Assembly (NCBI RefSeq): GCF_051200825.1
Contig: NZ_CP195158.1
Span: 3,658,001 to 3,722,000 of the forward strand
From: Formosa sp030427735
Lineage (GTDB): Bacteria; Bacteroidota; Bacteroidia; Flavobacteriales; Flavobacteriaceae
Direction of reading: 5' to 3'
DNA length: 64,000 nucleotides
The notes below the pieces were generated by a model. The model saw nothing but the letters and a program-made list of their open reading frames with translations, had not been told where the DNA came from and searched no databases. Position 1 is the stretch's first letter, and each line of letters begins with the position of its first letter. The translations under genes were made by a program, and so were the position numbers. Shown piece by piece: positions 43,737 to 52,608 of the stretch.

Positions 43737-44270
43737 ATGTCTAGCAAATCGTTTTACATTGAAGCCTTAAACAGAACCGATGCCAATGGTCTAAACAGTT
43801 TTATGCGTTCCAATGTAAAACAATTTGTTACCTACTTACCCAATACCTTATCTAAAAACTTAAAGTTAGAAGGCTCTAAAACTTACATTGAAGAACAACT
43901 AAAAAAAGAGTTCAATAAAAAAGAATTTACCTTTACTTTAAAAGACCTAAAAACCAACAAACTTATAGGGTTGATCATTTTAAAGGAACTCGATTGGGAA
44001 AAACAACAAGGCGAATTTGCCTATTGTATAGATAAAAATGCTTCTGGTAAAGGCATTATGACCGAAGCTATTAAAGACATTTCCCTGTACGCATTTACAA
44101 AATTACAGCTTAAAACACTTCAAATAATTACCCATAAAAGTAATATTGGCAGCACTAAAGTGGCTACCAATTCTGGTTATGTTTGGAAATCGACTTTAAA
44201 AAATGAATATACACCACCAAACGCCAAGACTTTAGATATGGAATTATACGAATTATATCATGAAAGATAA
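43737..44270 (+). CDS. GNAT-family N-acetyltransferase
   Basis: The 177-residue protein has the acetyl-CoA site of the ribosomal-protein/antibiotic GNAT group: GEFAYCIDKNASGKGIMTEAIKDI (Q/RxxGxG type as NASGKG), and the late HKSNIGSTKVATNSGYVWK. It resembles RimJ/RimL-type acetyltransferases; the substrate is not known. It sits between hemE and hemF (3-nt gap and 11-nt overlap), so it is expressed with heme genes. Confidence 0.88.
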   Translation: MSSKSFYIEALNRTDANGLNSFMRSNVKQFVTYLPNTLSKNLKLEGSKTYIEEQLKKEFNKKEFTFTLKDLKTNKLIGLIILKELDWEKQQGEFAYCIDKNASGKGIMTEAIKDISLYAFTKLQLKTLQIITHKSNIGSTKVATNSGYVWKSTLKNEYTPPNAKTLDMELYELYHER

Positions 44271-45162
44271 ATTTTACAACTACATACAAGAATTACAAGA
44301 TACCATAACCCATGCACTCGAATCTTTAGACGGAAAAGCGCAATTTAAACAAGACATTTGGGAACGTCCCGAAGGCGGTGGCGGAAGAACACGGGTTATT
44401 GAAAATGGAGCTGTTTTTGAAAAAGGAGGCGTAAATATTTCTGGTGTTCACGGCGAATTACCCGACAGCATGCAAAATTATTTTGGTGTTAAAGATGCTA
44501 ATTTTTTTGCCTGTGGGTTAAGTCTAGTATTACACCCTAAAAACCCAATGGTGCCCACTGTTCATGCCAACTGGCGGTATTTCGAAATGTACGATAAATC
44601 AGGTAATATTGTAGACCAATGGTTTGGCGGCGGACAAGATTTAACGCCGTATTATCTGTTTGAAGACGATGCCGTACACTTCCATACTGTATGTAAAGCT
44701 GCTTGCGACAAGCACAACCCGTCATTTCACAAAACCTATAAAGAAAAATGCGATAATTACTTTTGGAATGCGCACCGAAACGAAGCCCGCGGAATTGGCG
44801 GCCTATTTTTCGATTACTGCAAACAAACCGACGATATGACGATGCTAAATTGGTACGATTTTGTTACCGAAGTAGGAAACAGTTTCTTAGAAAGCTATGT
44901 GCCAATAGTAGAAAAACGTAAAAACCTAGACTATACCAAAGCGCAAAGAAACTGGCAAGAAATACGTCGTGGTCGTTACGTAGAATTCAATTTAGTACAT
45001 GATAAAGGCACTCTTTTCGGGTTAAAAACCAACGGACGTATAGAAAGTATTCTCATGAGTTTACCACCTCATGTACAATGGGTTTACAATTACGAAACAG
45101 AAAAAAACAGCCCCGAAGAAAAGCTTATCAATATCTTAAAACAACCAAAATCATGGGTTTAA
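44260..45162 (+). CDS. hemF: Oxygen-dependent coproporphyrinogen III oxidase HemF
   Basis: The 300-residue enzyme turns coproporphyrinogen III into protoporphyrinogen IX using O2. Conserved blocks are GGGGRTRVI, VHANWRYFEM, WFGGGQDLTPYY, NEARGIGGLFFDY and GRYVEFNLVHDKGT. Its presence points to aerobic heme synthesis through protoporphyrin. It overlaps the preceding GNAT gene by 11 nt and the next gene by 10 nt. Confidence 0.95.
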   Translation: MKDKFYNYIQELQDTITHALESLDGKAQFKQDIWERPEGGGGRTRVIENGAVFEKGGVNISGVHGELPDSMQNYFGVKDANFFACGLSLVLHPKNPMVPTVHANWRYFEMYDKSGNIVDQWFGGGQDLTPYYLFEDDAVHFHTVCKAACDKHNPSFHKTYKEKCDNYFWNAHRNEARGIGGLFFDYCKQTDDMTMLNWYDFVTEVGNSFLESYVPIVEKRKNLDYTKAQRNWQEIRRGRYVEFNLVHDKGTLFGLKTNGRIESILMSLPPHVQWVYNYETEKNSPEEKLINILKQPKSWV

Positions 45163-46172
45163 AAAGATGGATATTATCAGTATTGCTCACACTTAGTTTT
45201 ACCACTTCAATTAAAGCTCAAAGCAACAGTACTGAAGTAGAAAACGACAGCTTAGCCCCTGTTGTTTATTCTGAAACAAACGAATACATTCACATCTACA
45301 AAAACCGTATTACCGCACGTTTATTTTTTGTTAACACCTCTAATTACTTATCCGCCACAGATCAAGAAAACGATATCCAATTCGATCTAGCAGCCAACAA
45401 ACAAAATAGAATTGGAGCTTCAGTAGCATTTAGGAGCATAAACATTTCCTACTCGTTTGCTCCCGATTTTCTTTCGGAAAATAAAGATAATGACGATTCT
45501 AAACTTTTTAACTTAAACTTCAGAACCTATTTTGGAAAACATTGGATGCAGACTATAGATGTCTATAAAGAAAAAGGGTTTTATATCCAGAACGACGACA
45601 TTAACATTTATTTACCTCGAACAAAATCATTTAAAATTGGAGGAAGAACTTCTTACATATGGAATGAAAACTTCTCCTTTAGAGCAATCGTTTCTCAAGA
45701 TGAAAAACAATTAAAGAGTGTAGGAAGCTTTATACCAAGCATTGTTTATTATTACACCGATTATCATGTAGTTTGGGACACCGGCAACCCCTCTAATTCT
45801 ATAGACGATACATCTCATGCCTTCGATATTGCCCTTGCACCATCGTATTACTACAATTTTGTACCTACGAAAAACCTATTTATCTCTGCAGGTATATCGG
45901 CAGGATTAGGATTACACTATTCAAAGGAAGAAAACGAAAGCGACACCTCTTTACTTACCGAGCTAGATTTAAGAGGCTCTATTAATTACGATATAGATAA
46001 TTTATATGTTGGCGCACATTACAACCTGTTAATCCTTAACTATAACTCAGACAGTTCAATTAATGTTAGCGACAACATTCCTTACTTTCAAATATTTATT
46101 GGCTACCGCTTTAAAGCTGGAAGAAGAATGATAAAAACTGCCGATGAAATTAATAACAAATTAAAACTTTAA
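45153..46172 (+). CDS. DUF4421-family outer membrane protein
   Basis: Start is the ATG at 45153 (MGLKRWILSVLLTLSFTTSIKAQ, a signal peptide); the longer frame runs back into hemF. The 339-residue product is a string of amphipathic strands (for example NRIGASVAFRSINISYSFAP, NLNFRTYFGKHWMQTIDVY) ending YFQIFIGYRFKAGRR, as in an outer membrane barrel. The pattern matches DUF4421, a Bacteroidota family of unknown function. It overlaps hemF by 10 nt and is followed 5 nt later by hemB. Confidence 0.75.
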   Translation: MGLKRWILSVLLTLSFTTSIKAQSNSTEVENDSLAPVVYSETNEYIHIYKNRITARLFFVNTSNYLSATDQENDIQFDLAANKQNRIGASVAFRSINISYSFAPDFLSENKDNDDSKLFNLNFRTYFGKHWMQTIDVYKEKGFYIQNDDINIYLPRTKSFKIGGRTSYIWNENFSFRAIVSQDEKQLKSVGSFIPSIVYYYTDYHVVWDTGNPSNSIDDTSHAFDIALAPSYYYNFVPTKNLFISAGISAGLGLHYSKEENESDTSLLTELDLRGSINYDIDNLYVGAHYNLLILNYNSDSSINVSDNIPYFQIFIGYRFKAGRRMIKTADEINNKLKL

Positions 46173-46177
46173 TCATT

Positions 46178-47167
46178 ATGTATCCATTAAAACGCAATAG
46201 AAGATTAAGAACCAACGAAGCCATTCGTTCACTTGTTCGCGAAACCATAATATCTCCAAACGACTTTTTAGTACCCTTATTTATTGTTGAAGGAAAAGGT
46301 GTAAAAGAAGAAATTCCATCGATGCCCAATTACTTTAGATTGAGTTTAGATTTACTCGAAAAAGAAGTAAAAGAGCTTTGGAACTTAGGCCTAAAATCGG
46401 CGTTACTATTTGTAAAAGTAGACGATAAGCTAAAAGACAATAAAGGCACCGAAGCTTTAAACCCGAATGGTTTAATGCAACGTGCCATAAAAACGGTGAA
46501 AAATGCCTGTCCAGACATGTTGGTAATGACCGATGTGGCCTTAGATCCATTTTCATCTTACGGCCATGATGGCATTGTTGCAAACGGACAAATATTAAAC
46601 GACGAATCCTCTTCGGTATTAGCCGAAATGGCCTTAAGCCATGCCACAGCAGGTGCCGACTTTGTTGCCCCTAGCGATATGATGGATGGCCGCATATTAG
46701 AAATGCGTGAATTACTGGAAGACGAAGGGTTTATAAATACCGGCATTATGGCTTACAGTGCCAAATATGCTTCGGCTTTTTATGGCCCGTTTAGAGATGC
46801 TCTAGATTCTGCTCCTGTAGATATGATGGATGTTCCTAAAGATAAAAAAACCTACCAAATGGATTACGCCAACCGCTTTGAAGCCTTGCGCGAAACCGAA
46901 ATGGATATCGATGAAGGTGCCGACATTGTTATGGTAAAACCGGGCCTATGTTATCTGGACATCGTGCGCGATATTAAAAACGAAGTCAATGTTCCTGTAG
47001 CAGTTTATCAGGTTTCAGGCGAATATGCTATGCTAAAAGCTGCTGCCGAAAAAGGCTGGTTAGACCACGATGCCGTAATGATGGAGCAGGTAACCGCCAT
47101 AAAAAGAGCTGGAGCCGATATCATTGCTAGTTATTTTGCTAAGGATGTTGTGAAATTGATTTCGTAA
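46178..47167 (+). CDS. hemB: Porphobilinogen synthase HemB
   Basis: The 329-residue enzyme condenses two 5-aminolevulinates to porphobilinogen. The Schiff-base lysines lie in YSAKYASAFYGPFRDA and MVKPGLCYLDIV; the metal region reads TDVALDPFSSYGHDGIV, without the three-Cys zinc site (so a Mg-type enzyme). It is the last heme gene in the operon. Confidence 0.95.
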   Translation: MYPLKRNRRLRTNEAIRSLVRETIISPNDFLVPLFIVEGKGVKEEIPSMPNYFRLSLDLLEKEVKELWNLGLKSALLFVKVDDKLKDNKGTEALNPNGLMQRAIKTVKNACPDMLVMTDVALDPFSSYGHDGIVANGQILNDESSSVLAEMALSHATAGADFVAPSDMMDGRILEMRELLEDEGFINTGIMAYSAKYASAFYGPFRDALDSAPVDMMDVPKDKKTYQMDYANRFEALRETEMDIDEGADIVMVKPGLCYLDIVRDIKNEVNVPVAVYQVSGEYAMLKAAAEKGWLDHDAVMMEQVTAIKRAGADIIASYFAKDVVKLIS

Positions 47168-47192
47168 CTTAGCGTAAATCAAATCTAAAACT

Positions 47193-48278
47193 ATGGGTGC
47201 ACTCATTTTTTGGGCAACAGTCTCAATCTTTTTTTCCTTCTTATGTTCTATACTAGAAGCTGTGTTTTTAAGCGTAACACCTACGTTTATTAATGTAAAA
47301 AAATCTGAAGGTAAAGAATACGCTACAACCTTAGAAAATTTAAAACAGGACGTAGACAAACCCTTAATTGCCATTTTAACACTAAACACCATAGCCCATA
47401 CTTTAGGCGCCATGATGGTAGGTATACAAGCCGAAAAACTTCCTTATAAGGTAGAAGTTTTTGGCATAAATACCGTTGGTATTGTATCGGCCATCATGAC
47501 ATTTTTAATTCTTGTAGTTTCAGAAATTATTCCAAAAACCATAGGGGCCAAATACTGGCAAAGTTTAGCCAATTTTACATCTAAAGCTTTACTCATAATT
47601 ATTTTCCCTTTAAAATACACAGGCTTACTCTGGTTATTACAACTGGCCACCAAACTTATTGGCGGTAAAGGCCACGGTAGCGTTTTAAGCAGAGAAGATT
47701 TTCATGCCATGGCCGATATGGCCCAACAAGAAGGTGTGTTTCAAGAATCGGAAAGTAAAATTCTTAAAAACCTTTTAAACTTTAAAGATGTCCTTGCCAA
47801 AGACATCATGACGCCCAGAACAGTTATAAAAACCGAAGACGAAGAAACCACAGTAAAAACCTTTTTTAAAGAAAATTCTAATATTCGTTTTTCTAGAATT
47901 CCTGTTTACACCGAAAGTCAGGACAATATTACCGGCCTAGTTTTAAAAGACGAAGTGTTTAAGGAAATGGCTTTGGGAAATGGCACAAAAACCTTAAAAG
48001 ATTTAAAACGCGACATTATTATAGTTAACCGAAAAATTGCCATCCCAAAATTATTCGAACAGCTTGTAGAAAGCAAAAACCACATGGCTTTGGTGGTCGA
48101 TGAATACGGTTCGGTAAGCGGTATTGTAACTATGGAGGATGTGATTGAAACCTTGCTTGGTTTAGAAATTATGGATGAAAGCGACAATGTAGCCAATCTT
48201 CAACTTTTAGCAAGACAAAGTTGGGAAACCAGAGCCAAACGCTTAGGATTGATTCATGATGATATCGAGGAAAACTAA
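47193..48278 (+). CDS. CNNM/CorC-type membrane protein with CBS domains
   Basis: The 361-residue protein has an N-terminal DUF21/CNNM membrane domain with four helices (FFSFLCSILEAVFLSVTPTF, then LNTIAHTLGAMMVG and VSEIIPKTIGA) and a pair of CBS motifs (DIMTPRTVIKTEDE and ALVVDEYGSVSGIVTMEDVIETLLG). The C-terminal CorC_HlyC domain of longer relatives is absent. Such proteins are linked to Mg2+ or Co2+ efflux. It follows hemB by 25 nt and overlaps the next gene by one base. Confidence 0.9.
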   Translation: MGALIFWATVSIFFSFLCSILEAVFLSVTPTFINVKKSEGKEYATTLENLKQDVDKPLIAILTLNTIAHTLGAMMVGIQAEKLPYKVEVFGINTVGIVSAIMTFLILVVSEIIPKTIGAKYWQSLANFTSKALLIIIFPLKYTGLLWLLQLATKLIGGKGHGSVLSREDFHAMADMAQQEGVFQESESKILKNLLNFKDVLAKDIMTPRTVIKTEDEETTVKTFFKENSNIRFSRIPVYTESQDNITGLVLKDEVFKEMALGNGTKTLKDLKRDIIIVNRKIAIPKLFEQLVESKNHMALVVDEYGSVSGIVTMEDVIETLLGLEIMDESDNVANLQLLARQSWETRAKRLGLIHDDIEEN

Positions 48279-48751
48279 TGGACACTTGCATTATTGCCAC
48301 CCCTTTGGGCTTTACTAAAATTGAAGGAGATTTCGATGGCATCTGTGCCGTTACCGTATTAAATACTACAGAATCGGTTTCAAAAACTATTCCCGAGTCG
48401 CTTCAGGACAGTGTGCTACAACTGCAAGATTATTTTAAAGGCACGTTACAAAACTTCAACCTAAAATTAAATCCTAAAGGCACCGAATTTCAAAAGAAAG
48501 TATGGCAAGCCTTAACACAAATTCCTTACGGAAAAACCATATCGTATTTAGAATTATCGAAACAGCTTGGCGACGTTAAAGCCATTCGTGCTGTGGCCAG
48601 TGCCAATGGCAAAAATCCGCTTTGGATTATTGTTCCATGCCATCGCGTTATTGGTAGCGATGGTAGCCTAACAGGATATGCTGGCGGGTTACACCGTAAA
48701 CAATGGCTTTTAGAGCATGAAAGCCCTTTTACCCAGCAATCTTTATTTTAA
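48278..48751 (+). CDS. Methylated-DNA-[protein]-cysteine S-methyltransferase
   Basis: The 157-residue suicide repair protein moves alkyl groups from O6-alkylguanine to its own cysteine, C121 in VPCHRVIGSDG. The helix-turn-helix RAVASANGKNP and the arginine finger are in place. Only the Ada-C/Ogt part is present; there is no N-terminal Ada domain. ATG shares one base with the CNNM stop codon. Confidence 0.93.
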   Translation: MDTCIIATPLGFTKIEGDFDGICAVTVLNTTESVSKTIPESLQDSVLQLQDYFKGTLQNFNLKLNPKGTEFQKKVWQALTQIPYGKTISYLELSKQLGDVKAIRAVASANGKNPLWIIVPCHRVIGSDGSLTGYAGGLHRKQWLLEHESPFTQQSLF

Positions 48752-48783
48752 TTGTTTATATTTAAGCAGACAAACTACTACTT

Positions 48784-49938
48784 ATGAAATTCTTATTTAA
48801 GCTCTTCAAGTTTATATTATTAATCTGTGCATTATTTATATTAGGTCTATACATTACGGGCTACGATTATATTTTAACCGCGGCAAAAATCACCTATGGC
48901 ACTGGCCACAAAACAGCCTATCTAGAAGATTATACGCAGTTCGACAACAGAACTATCGATAACAGTTCGCCGCAACCTTGGCCCATACACGAAGCCTACA
49001 ACACGGTTAAAGCCACAGATAGCTTAGAGCGCATTAACCAAGACAACGGAACCATTGCCTATTTAATTATTAAAAACGATAGTATTTGGTTCGAAAAGTA
49101 TTACGATGGCTTCAATCAGCAGTCAAAATCCAACTCCTTTTCTATGGCTAAAAGCATCATTTCTGCCATGCTAGGCAAAGCCATTATGGAAGGAAAAATA
49201 AAGAATTTAGACCAAAAAGTAAGCGATTTTTATCCGCAGTTCAAAGACGGACTGTCAGCCAATTTAACTGTTGGCGATTTGTCGTCTATGGCATCGGGAC
49301 TCGATTGGGACGAATCGTACTATTCGCCGTTTTCGGTAACAACACGGGCTTATTTTGATGAAGATTTAGCTTCAGTAATTTTAAACATGAAAGGTATTGA
49401 AGCTCCTGGCAAGAAATACAAATACCTTAGCGGAAACACCCAGCTACTCGGCATGGTATTAACCAAAGCAACTGGGCAAACCATGTCTGGTTATTTAAGC
49501 GAAAAATTCTGGAAACCTATGGGTTTTGAAAGCGATGCCCTTTGGCAAATAGACAGCGACGAGCACGGTTTGGAAAAAGCTTATTGCTGTATTGCCAGTA
49601 ACGCCCGCGATTTTGCCCGTTTTGGAAAGCTATATAAAGACTACGGCAAATGGAATGGCAAACAACTTTTAGATTCTGCCTTTGTACAAAAATCAATCAC
49701 ACCGCGATTTCCCGAAAGCCCAGAATATGGTTACGGTTGGTGGCTAAAAACTATAGGTAATAAACACTTTTTTATGATGCGTGGTCACTTAGGGCAATAC
49801 GTTATTGTAGAACCTACAGATAATATTATTATTGTAAGACTCGGCCACTCTAAAGGACCGCAAAAAACTGTAGCGACCTTTACCGACGATATCTTTACCT
49901 ACATTGAAGAAGCTTACAACATGCTGGACAACCATTAA
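48784..49938 (+). CDS. Serine hydrolase, class C beta-lactamase-like
   Basis: A 384-residue protein with an N-terminal hydrophobic anchor (FILLICALFILGLYITGYDY) and a serine beta-lactamase/DD-peptidase domain. The SxxK motif is in SFSMAKSIISA, the YxN-type element is YLSGNTQLLG, and the late HLGQYVIVEP stands in for the KTG/HxG motif. Substrates in this family vary from peptidoglycan peptides to esters, so no specific reaction is given. It lies 32 nt after the alkyltransferase gene. Confidence 0.85.
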   Translation: MKFLFKLFKFILLICALFILGLYITGYDYILTAAKITYGTGHKTAYLEDYTQFDNRTIDNSSPQPWPIHEAYNTVKATDSLERINQDNGTIAYLIIKNDSIWFEKYYDGFNQQSKSNSFSMAKSIISAMLGKAIMEGKIKNLDQKVSDFYPQFKDGLSANLTVGDLSSMASGLDWDESYYSPFSVTTRAYFDEDLASVILNMKGIEAPGKKYKYLSGNTQLLGMVLTKATGQTMSGYLSEKFWKPMGFESDALWQIDSDEHGLEKAYCCIASNARDFARFGKLYKDYGKWNGKQLLDSAFVQKSITPRFPESPEYGYGWWLKTIGNKHFFMMRGHLGQYVIVEPTDNIIIVRLGHSKGPQKTVATFTDDIFTYIEEAYNMLDNH

Positions 49939-50005
49939 TTACAGGAATTTTATTTTGAAGCCTTAAAATTAAACTGTAATTTACTAAGGTTCAATACTAA
50001 AACGC

Positions 50006-50716
50006 ATGATTAGTAAACTCAACCTCGAAGACATTTTATTTCTGGATATAGAAACAGTACCTGAAACGCAACAATTTTCAGATTTAAGTGCTACCAAACA
50101 ACAACTTTGGGACTTAAAATCGAAATACCAACGCCAAGAAATTTCGGCAGAAGAGTTTTACGAACGTGCAGGCATTTGGGCAGAGTTTGGAAAGATTGTT
50201 TGCATTTCTGTTGGATTTTTCACCCACAAAGGCGAAAACAGACAGTTTAGAACAACATCGTTTTACGGAGAAGAAATTACCATTTTAAAAGAATTTAAAA
50301 CCCTTTTAGAAACACATTACAACCACCCTAAACAATTGTTATGTGCCCATAATGGCAAGGAATTCGATTTTCCTTACATTGCCAGACGCATGATTATTCA
50401 TAACATTACGCTACCAAACAAACTCAATTTATTTGGTAAAAAACCTTGGGAAGTGCCTCATTTAGACACTTTAGAATTATGGAAGTTTGGGGATTACAAA
50501 AACTACACCTCGCTAAAATTACTTACCCACGTTTTAGGTATTCCATCACCCAAAGACGATATCGATGGCAGCGAAGTATGTAAGGTGTATTACGAAGAAA
50601 AAAACATAGACCGCATTATTACTTATTGCGAAAAAGACACTATAGCCGTTGCGCAAATCTTTTTAAGATTACGGGGCGACAACATTTTAACCGAAGATGA
50701 AATTTTACATATTTGA
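50006..50716 (+). CDS. PolB-like 3'-5' exonuclease (RNase H fold)
   Basis: The 236-residue protein shows the DEDDy exonuclease pattern: LFLDIETVPE (first Asp-Glu), LLCAHNGKEFDFPYIARRM (ExoII) and ITYCEKDTIAVAQIFLRL (last Asp with nearby Tyr). It matches the predicted stand-alone exonucleases of the DNA polymerase B exonuclease group. Likely DNA or RNA end-trimming in the cytoplasm; exact role unknown. Confidence 0.85.
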   Translation: MISKLNLEDILFLDIETVPETQQFSDLSATKQQLWDLKSKYQRQEISAEEFYERAGIWAEFGKIVCISVGFFTHKGENRQFRTTSFYGEEITILKEFKTLLETHYNHPKQLLCAHNGKEFDFPYIARRMIIHNITLPNKLNLFGKKPWEVPHLDTLELWKFGDYKNYTSLKLLTHVLGIPSPKDDIDGSEVCKVYYEEKNIDRIITYCEKDTIAVAQIFLRLRGDNILTEDEILHI

Positions 50717-50740
50717 TTATCGCTTAATTCTAATAATCTA

Positions 50741-50767
50741 GTCAGTTCGAGCGGAGTCGAGAACTCT
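50741..50767. repeat. Short REP-like sequence
   Basis: GTCAGTTCGAGCGGAGTCGAGAACT has an imperfect dyad (AGTTCGA / TCGAGAACT). Its text, GTCAGTTCGAGCGGAGTCGAG, is from memory frequent in flavobacterial intergenic DNA. Only one copy is seen here. The 326-nt gap 50717-51042 otherwise holds just the palindrome at 50999-51019. Confidence 0.35.
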
Positions 50768-50998
50768 AAAGTAAACAGTATAAAACTTTATTTCGTTTAT
50801 ACCCTAAAATGCGACAACAATACTGATTGCGTTAGATTCACACCCAATTTAGAGGCTCATTTGGAGCTAAACTAAATTAACTTACTTACATAATAGTTAG
50901 ACTGTTTTTCACATCAAATTGCAACCAAAAACTACTTAGTCTATTTTGTTAAATAATTTCGCAATTCTGTTAAAATACAACATGTTTTAATTAGAATT

Positions 50999-51019
50999 TT
51001 TAGTTTAGACTAAACTAAA
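50999..51019. promoter_or_regulatory. Perfect 21-bp palindrome before a secreted-protein gene
   Basis: TTTAGTTTAG and CTAAACTAAA flank a central A, ending 23 nt before the ATG at 51043. A sequence close to the -7 consensus (TAGTTTAG, 51001-51008) lies within it, so a bound protein would block the promoter. Its middle, TTTAGACTAAA, shares TTTAGACTA with the DtxR-type operator at 18203. Confidence 0.55.
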
Positions 51020-51042
51020 CACCATTAAAATAAAATAACTGA

Positions 51043-51666
51043 ATGAAAAAACTACTTCTAATTTTAGCCTTAATTTCAAATGCAATACTATTACAAGCCC
51101 AAGAAAAATACCAACTTTTAGCTAAATCTCACTTTCCTGAAAGTATGGAAGAGATACAAATGAATTATTTCAAAGGCATTGAAGAATTAAAATTTTCTTT
51201 AAACGAGATTGACAAGAAAAAATTAGAAGGTAAAGACTATAGATTACTAATTAAAGAATACCAAAGCGGCAAATTACACAATGAAGTAATTGTGTCGGAT
51301 TCTAAAAAAGAAAAACTTCCAAAAATTGACTCGACTTTCCAATTTACATTAATCACACAAAACATTCTGAATTACGAAAAAATCGGGTTTTTCTTTCCAA
51401 GATTTTTTAACAAAAAAATATTCAACATAAATAGCGAGTTTAAAGACGGTGACTTTGCATTAAGGAAAATTAATGTTAAAACTGATGAACTTGAATTTGA
51501 ACTTAATAAACAATTTCAAATCGCATTAATAACACCTCCTAATAGAGATCCCAGTAAAGGGAATTTAGGCTACTGTGAAGTTTCTCAGGGAGGAATCGAT
51601 ATTGAAAAATGGTATGCCAAATACGAAATTTCACAGTTCTTTTTAATCTATTTTGAAATTATATAA
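51043..51666 (+). CDS. Secreted protein of unknown function (207 aa)
   Basis: Signal peptide MKKLLLILALISNAILLQAQ, then 187 residues rich in Lys, Glu, Ile and Phe with no family I can name (for example EEIQMNYFKGIEELKFSLNEIDKK, SQGGIDIEKWYAKYEISQFF). The codon use, with many AAA, ATT and TTA codons, is even more AT-rich than that of the neighbours, which may mean a recent arrival. It is preceded by a perfect palindrome and followed after 120 nt by a thioredoxin-like gene. Confidence 0.65.
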   Translation: MKKLLLILALISNAILLQAQEKYQLLAKSHFPESMEEIQMNYFKGIEELKFSLNEIDKKKLEGKDYRLLIKEYQSGKLHNEVIVSDSKKEKLPKIDSTFQFTLITQNILNYEKIGFFFPRFFNKKIFNINSEFKDGDFALRKINVKTDELEFELNKQFQIALITPPNRDPSKGNLGYCEVSQGGIDIEKWYAKYEISQFFLIYFEII

Positions 51667-51786
51667 ATTAGATTGTTTATAAGAAATAAAACACCCAAAA
51701 TCATGTTACTCTCAACCTGATAAAAATGATTATTAAAATTATCAAGATAACTCACAATTAATCATATCCCTTCTAATTATAATACA

Positions 51787-52578
51787 ATGAAAAACATTAT
51801 TTATCTAATTTTCGCTATTTACAGCCTAACTATTCATGCTCAAGAGACAATAAAAAAACCAGAGTATGTCATGATTGCCAATAATGAAATTATTACAATG
51901 GAAGAATTTGGAGCTTTAGCAAGTCAAAACTTAATAAAAAGTATTAACAAAGGAGTTAGTCAAGAAGAAAGAGATAAATACGCTGAAAAATTTGGTAATA
52001 AAATTGGAGACAGAGAATTTATAATGAGGATAGATATATTAACTGAAGAAGAAAAAGCAAATCGAGAAAAACAAGTAGCTTCAAGTGATGAAAACAAGGA
52101 GGTATTAAACATAAAAAATCTAGAAAATGACTTAATATTAAAAACTAATGATCCAGCACATCCATTTTCTGTTAGAATGATAAATGATGAAATAATTAAT
52201 CTTTCAGAGTTAAAAGGAAAAGTTGTTCTTTTAAATTTTTGGGCTACTTGGTGTGCTCCTTGCCTAATGGAATTTGCTGAATTTCCAGAAAAAATACTTG
52301 ATCCCTACAAGTCTGAAGATTTTGTTTTAATACCAATTTCAATTGGAGAAAACAAAGAAAAGGTTGAAGAGAAAATGTTAAACATGAAAAAATATGGTGT
52401 ACACTTTAATGTTGGTTTCGATCCAGAAAAACAAATTTGGGATAATTACGCAACCGGAGCGATACCTAAAAGCTTTGTAATTGATAAAAATGGAATTATT
52501 AGATATACCTCAATTGGAAATTTTGAAGGTAATGTAGACAAATTGGCTAATAAAATAGGAGAATTATTAGCGGAATAA
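51787..52578 (+). CDS. TlpA-like thiol-disulfide oxidoreductase
   Basis: The 263-residue protein has a signal peptide (MKNIIYLIFAIYSLTIHAQE), about 95 residues of charged helical sequence unlike any domain I know, and a C-terminal AhpC/TSA-TlpA thioredoxin domain with active site WATWCAPC near residue 153 and the cis-Pro loop ATGAIPKSFVIDKNG. It would act in the periplasm in cysteine reduction or cytochrome/heme maturation. Strongly AT-rich like the previous gene. It precedes the ABC ATPase gene by 30 nt. Confidence 0.88.
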   Translation: MKNIIYLIFAIYSLTIHAQETIKKPEYVMIANNEIITMEEFGALASQNLIKSINKGVSQEERDKYAEKFGNKIGDREFIMRIDILTEEEKANREKQVASSDENKEVLNIKNLENDLILKTNDPAHPFSVRMINDEIINLSELKGKVVLLNFWATWCAPCLMEFAEFPEKILDPYKSEDFVLIPISIGENKEKVEEKMLNMKKYGVHFNVGFDPEKQIWDNYATGAIPKSFVIDKNGIIRYTSIGNFEGNVDKLANKIGELLAE

Positions 52579-52608
52579 ACATCCTTTCTCAATAAGAAAT
52601 TCATAAAA

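Noticed and set aside
45078..45152. N-terminal extension of the DUF4421 gene
   Set aside because: Basic out-of-frame hemF sequence; the signal peptide begins at 45153.
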